DNA of 64,000 bases from Roseovarius sp. SCSIO 43702 (GTDB taxonomy: Bacteria > Pseudomonadota > Alphaproteobacteria > Rhodobacterales > Rhodobacteraceae): contig NZ_CP080623.1 of assembly GCF_019599045.1 (NCBI RefSeq), positions 2,874,501 through 2,938,500 of the forward strand, in the 5' to 3' direction. A program made the translations under genes and the position numbers. Below, piece after piece: positions 62,274 through 64,000 of the stretch; within the stretch, counting starts at the first letter, position 1, and every line of letters starts with the position of its first letter. The notes under the pieces were generated by a model. It ran no database searches. It was not told the origin of the DNA and saw nothing but the letters and a program-made list of their open reading frames with translations.

Positions 62274-63518
62274 CTACCGCTCCGGCCCGCGCGGATCCGC
62301 ATCGCCACCGCCGTCGCGCATGACGCCCCGGCGATCACCCATGATCCGCATCAGCGCGTTCAGGTCGGTGCGAAGCTCGGTCATGGTTTCCTGCCGTCCG
62401 GCGCTGATCTCCTCGAGGATACGCAGCATCTGGACGTCGATCGACCGCAGCCGCATCCGGCTTTCGGCGTCGAGACCGACGGAGCCGACCTCTTCCGCCC
62501 GTGCCTCCAGCCGCTCGATCAATGCGCGCTGCCCCTCGGCCACCTGCGCGAGCGCCCGCGCCTCGGGGCGGCTTTCGCCCATCCGGTCCGCCATCCGCTC
62601 GATCGCGTCGGCCAGCACGCCCAGCTTCTCGTCGACCATCGCGCGGCTGATATCGGTCTGGGTCATCATCTGGCCCAGCGCTTCCATCTGCTCGCTCATG
62701 TGATCGACCACGCTGCCCAGCACGTTCTGTTCAAGCGTGCCCTCGCCCTCATGGCTCGCGAACCCGACGCGGGTGATGGTCGACATCCACTCTTCCAGCT
62801 CGCGGTGGAACCGGTTCTGGCCGTGGCCCGCGAAGAGTTCGAGCAATCCCACCACGAGCGACCCGGTGAGCCCCAGCAGCGACGAGGCGAAGGCGACGCC
62901 CATACCGCCCAGTTGCGCCTCGAGGCCGGTCATCAGCCGGTTGAACACCTCGACCCCGCCCTCGCCGTCCTGCGGCGCGAGGCTTCGGATCGTGTCGACC
63001 ACCGCCGGCACGGTCGTTGCCAGGCCGTAGAACGTGCCGAGAAGCCCGAGAAAAATCAGCATGTTGACGATGTATCGCGTGATCTCGCGCACCTCGTCTA
63101 TCCGCTGCGCCACCGAGTCGAGGATCGACCGCGCCGAACTTTGCGCAATCTGCATCCGCCGCGTGCTGCGCTGCCGCAAGAGGCTCGCCAGCGGCGCCAG
63201 GAGCTGCGGCGCCGCCACCTCCTCGTGACCGGGACGCCGCGCCGCGAAATCCTCGATCCAGCGCACCGAGCCGATAAGCTGGAACACCTGCCAGAAACAG
63301 GCGACCACGCCGATCAGGAAGACGAAGAAGATGAAGCCGTTGAGATACGGATTGGCGAGGAAGACAGGCAGAACCCGCGGCAGTGCCACGAAAACCCCGA
63401 GCCCGGTCAGGACCAGCACGATCAGCATCAGCACGATCTGCCGGACGGGCGTTGAAAACTGCGGCTCGACCTCGCGGTCCGGCTGGTCCATCTGGACGCT
63501 CCCGACACGGATTTTCAT
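62274..63518 (-). CDS. TolQ/ExbB/MotA family proton-channel protein
   Basis: The 414-residue protein has two early spans (residues about 26-47 and 55-80), a cytoplasmic region, and two later spans including NMLIFLGLLGTFYGLATTVPAVV and GGMGVAFASSLLGLTGSLVVGLLELF, the conserved MotA_ExbB channel core. About 170 residues of helical tail follow. It should form the ion channel with the OmpA-domain protein encoded 2 bp downstream. The start at MKIRVGSVQMD is selected because upstream in-frame sequence overlaps the ChaC-like gene and looks non-coding. Confidence 0.88.
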   Translation of the reverse strand: MKIRVGSVQMDQPDREVEPQFSTPVRQIVLMLIVLVLTGLGVFVALPRVLPVFLANPYLNGFIFFVFLIGVVACFWQVFQLIGSVRWIEDFAARRPGHEEVAAPQLLAPLASLLRQRSTRRMQIAQSSARSILDSVAQRIDEVREITRYIVNMLIFLGLLGTFYGLATTVPAVVDTIRSLAPQDGEGGVEVFNRLMTGLEAQLGGMGVAFASSLLGLTGSLVVGLLELFAGHGQNRFHRELEEWMSTITRVGFASHEGEGTLEQNVLGSVVDHMSEQMEALGQMMTQTDISRAMVDEKLGVLADAIERMADRMGESRPEARALAQVAEGQRALIERLEARAEEVGSVGLDAESRMRLRSIDVQMLRILEEISAGRQETMTELRTDLNALMRIMGDRRGVMRDGGGDADPRGPER

Positions 63519-63558
63519 TGCGCGAAGCCTACGCGCTATCGGCGTCCAATGAAAGGGG

Positions 63559-64000
63559 TCAGGCCGCGATCTGCCGGACTCGCTCCACCAGCCATTCGAG
63601 GTCCGGGTCGCGAATGCCGAGCTCCACGAGATGCGAGACCGTGTTGTAGAGATACTCGGTGTTCGGTCCCCGCCCGCCCACGGCGCGGGCGATGATGCGT
63701 GCCTGCTCTTCCAGATCGACACCGCCGCAATACTGGACATGCTCCGCATCGACCACGTAAGTGACCGCCTCGACCTGCCGCCCGTCATGAAGATCAAGCG
63801 GCAGAACCTTCTCCACGTAGGCGGACGAGATCAGTTCGCGCTCGCGCAGGTAATCGAGCGTCGCCTCCTCTCCGCCATCCGCGACGCGCAACCCGAGGCC
63901 CACGCAGAACTCCTTCGGATGCGCGTCGAGCGCCAAGACGAGGCCCGGATCCGTCTCGGTGCCACGATGATGGATCGAGCGCATGCAGAAGCTGCGGGAA
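63559..64000 (-). CDS. Gamma-glutamylcyclotransferase, ChaC type (5' end outside window)
   Basis: The visible 147 codons encode the C-terminal part of a ChaC-like enzyme: SFCMRSIHHRGT at the window edge, VLALDAHPKEFCVGLGLRVADG, the AVTYVVDAEHVQYCG segment and the C-terminal GRGPNTEYLYNTVSHLVELGIRDPDLEWLVERV. ChaC enzymes cleave glutathione to 5-oxoproline and Cys-Gly. The reading frame is open to the edge, upstream of the ATG at 63984, so the true start lies beyond base 64000. It is 40 bp upstream of the ExbB-like gene. Confidence 0.9.
   Translation of the reverse strand, partial: SRSFCMRSIHHRGTETDPGLVLALDAHPKEFCVGLGLRVADGGEEATLDYLRERELISSAYVEKVLPLDLHDGRQVEAVTYVVDAEHVQYCGGVDLEEQARIIARAVGGRGPNTEYLYNTVSHLVELGIRDPDLEWLVERVRQIAA

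Noticed and set aside
60199..63518. Zorya anti-phage system (ZorA/ZorB)
   Set aside because: The long coiled coil is in the OmpA-domain protein, not in the channel subunit, and no ZorC, ZorD or ZorE gene is adjacent.

Overview
The window is a GC-rich, densely packed bacterial chromosome segment. Gene families and order point to an alphaproteobacterium of the Rhodobacteraceae (Roseobacter-type): a COQ9-family gene facing away from rpsU, an Anbu peptidase operon, a gpmI-envC-ctpA-rppH block, a covalent-FAD/GcvT dehydrogenase, TRAP and dipeptide-type ABC transporters, and many 4-bp ATGA/GTGA gene overlaps. I found no rRNA, tRNA, CRISPR array, insertion sequence, integrase or phage gene.

Layout. 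0-3.5 kb: a leftward operon of COQ9, a PIG3-type quinone oxidoreductase, a sialidase-like BNR protein and a small membrane protein. 3.5-25.1 kb: about 18 catabolic, transport and regulatory genes lying between the COQ9 gene and rpsU, two genes normally adjacent and divergent; this looks like an inserted island with three modules. Module A has hutD, a DSD1-type PLP enzyme, a HutC-type GntR repressor, dipeptide-type ABC permeases and double ATPase, and an EutE/DoeB-like M14 deacylase. Module B has a Rieske oxygenase with its reductase, a LysR regulator, the only ABC solute-binding protein, a D-2-hydroxyacid dehydrogenase and a HisC-like aminotransferase. Module C has a LysR regulator, a class III CoA-transferase, an acyl-CoA dehydrogenase and a DctPQM TRAP transporter. 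HutD, a HutC-type regulator and a HisC-like aminotransferase without hutH/U/I/G suggest, as inference only, catabolism of an N-acylated or otherwise modified histidine or similar amino acid by deacylation, transamination and oxygenation instead of the classical hut route.

25-39 kb: rpsU with a clear terminator, 1-Cys peroxiredoxin, aldehyde dehydrogenase, a glycan group (GT25, GT11 and a kinase-like protein with an unusual C-terminus), an RluA pseudouridine synthase, an 815-residue dimethylglycine/sarcosine dehydrogenase-like enzyme, a lytic transglycosylase lipoprotein, an FMN-binding protein, a DUF4139 secreted protein, asd and an MFS transporter. 39-48 kb: the four-gene Anbu operon (Anbu, transglutaminase, alpha-E, circularly permuted ATP-grasp), a thermonuclease-like protein, a histone-deacetylase-family enzyme, an MscS channel, and a sodium:solute symporter with a 39-codon partner gene.

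48-64 kb: mostly core genes: rsfS (probably with a CTG start), rlmH, a TauE/SafE permease, a GNAT enzyme, gpmI, an EnvC-like protein with a degenerate LytM domain, ctpA, rppH, a secreted protein, a large NADH:flavin oxidoreductase, an MltB-type transglycosylase, a TolQ/ExbB-plus-OmpA coiled-coil pair resembling an ion-driven stator, and a ChaC-type gamma-glutamylcyclotransferase cut by the window edge.
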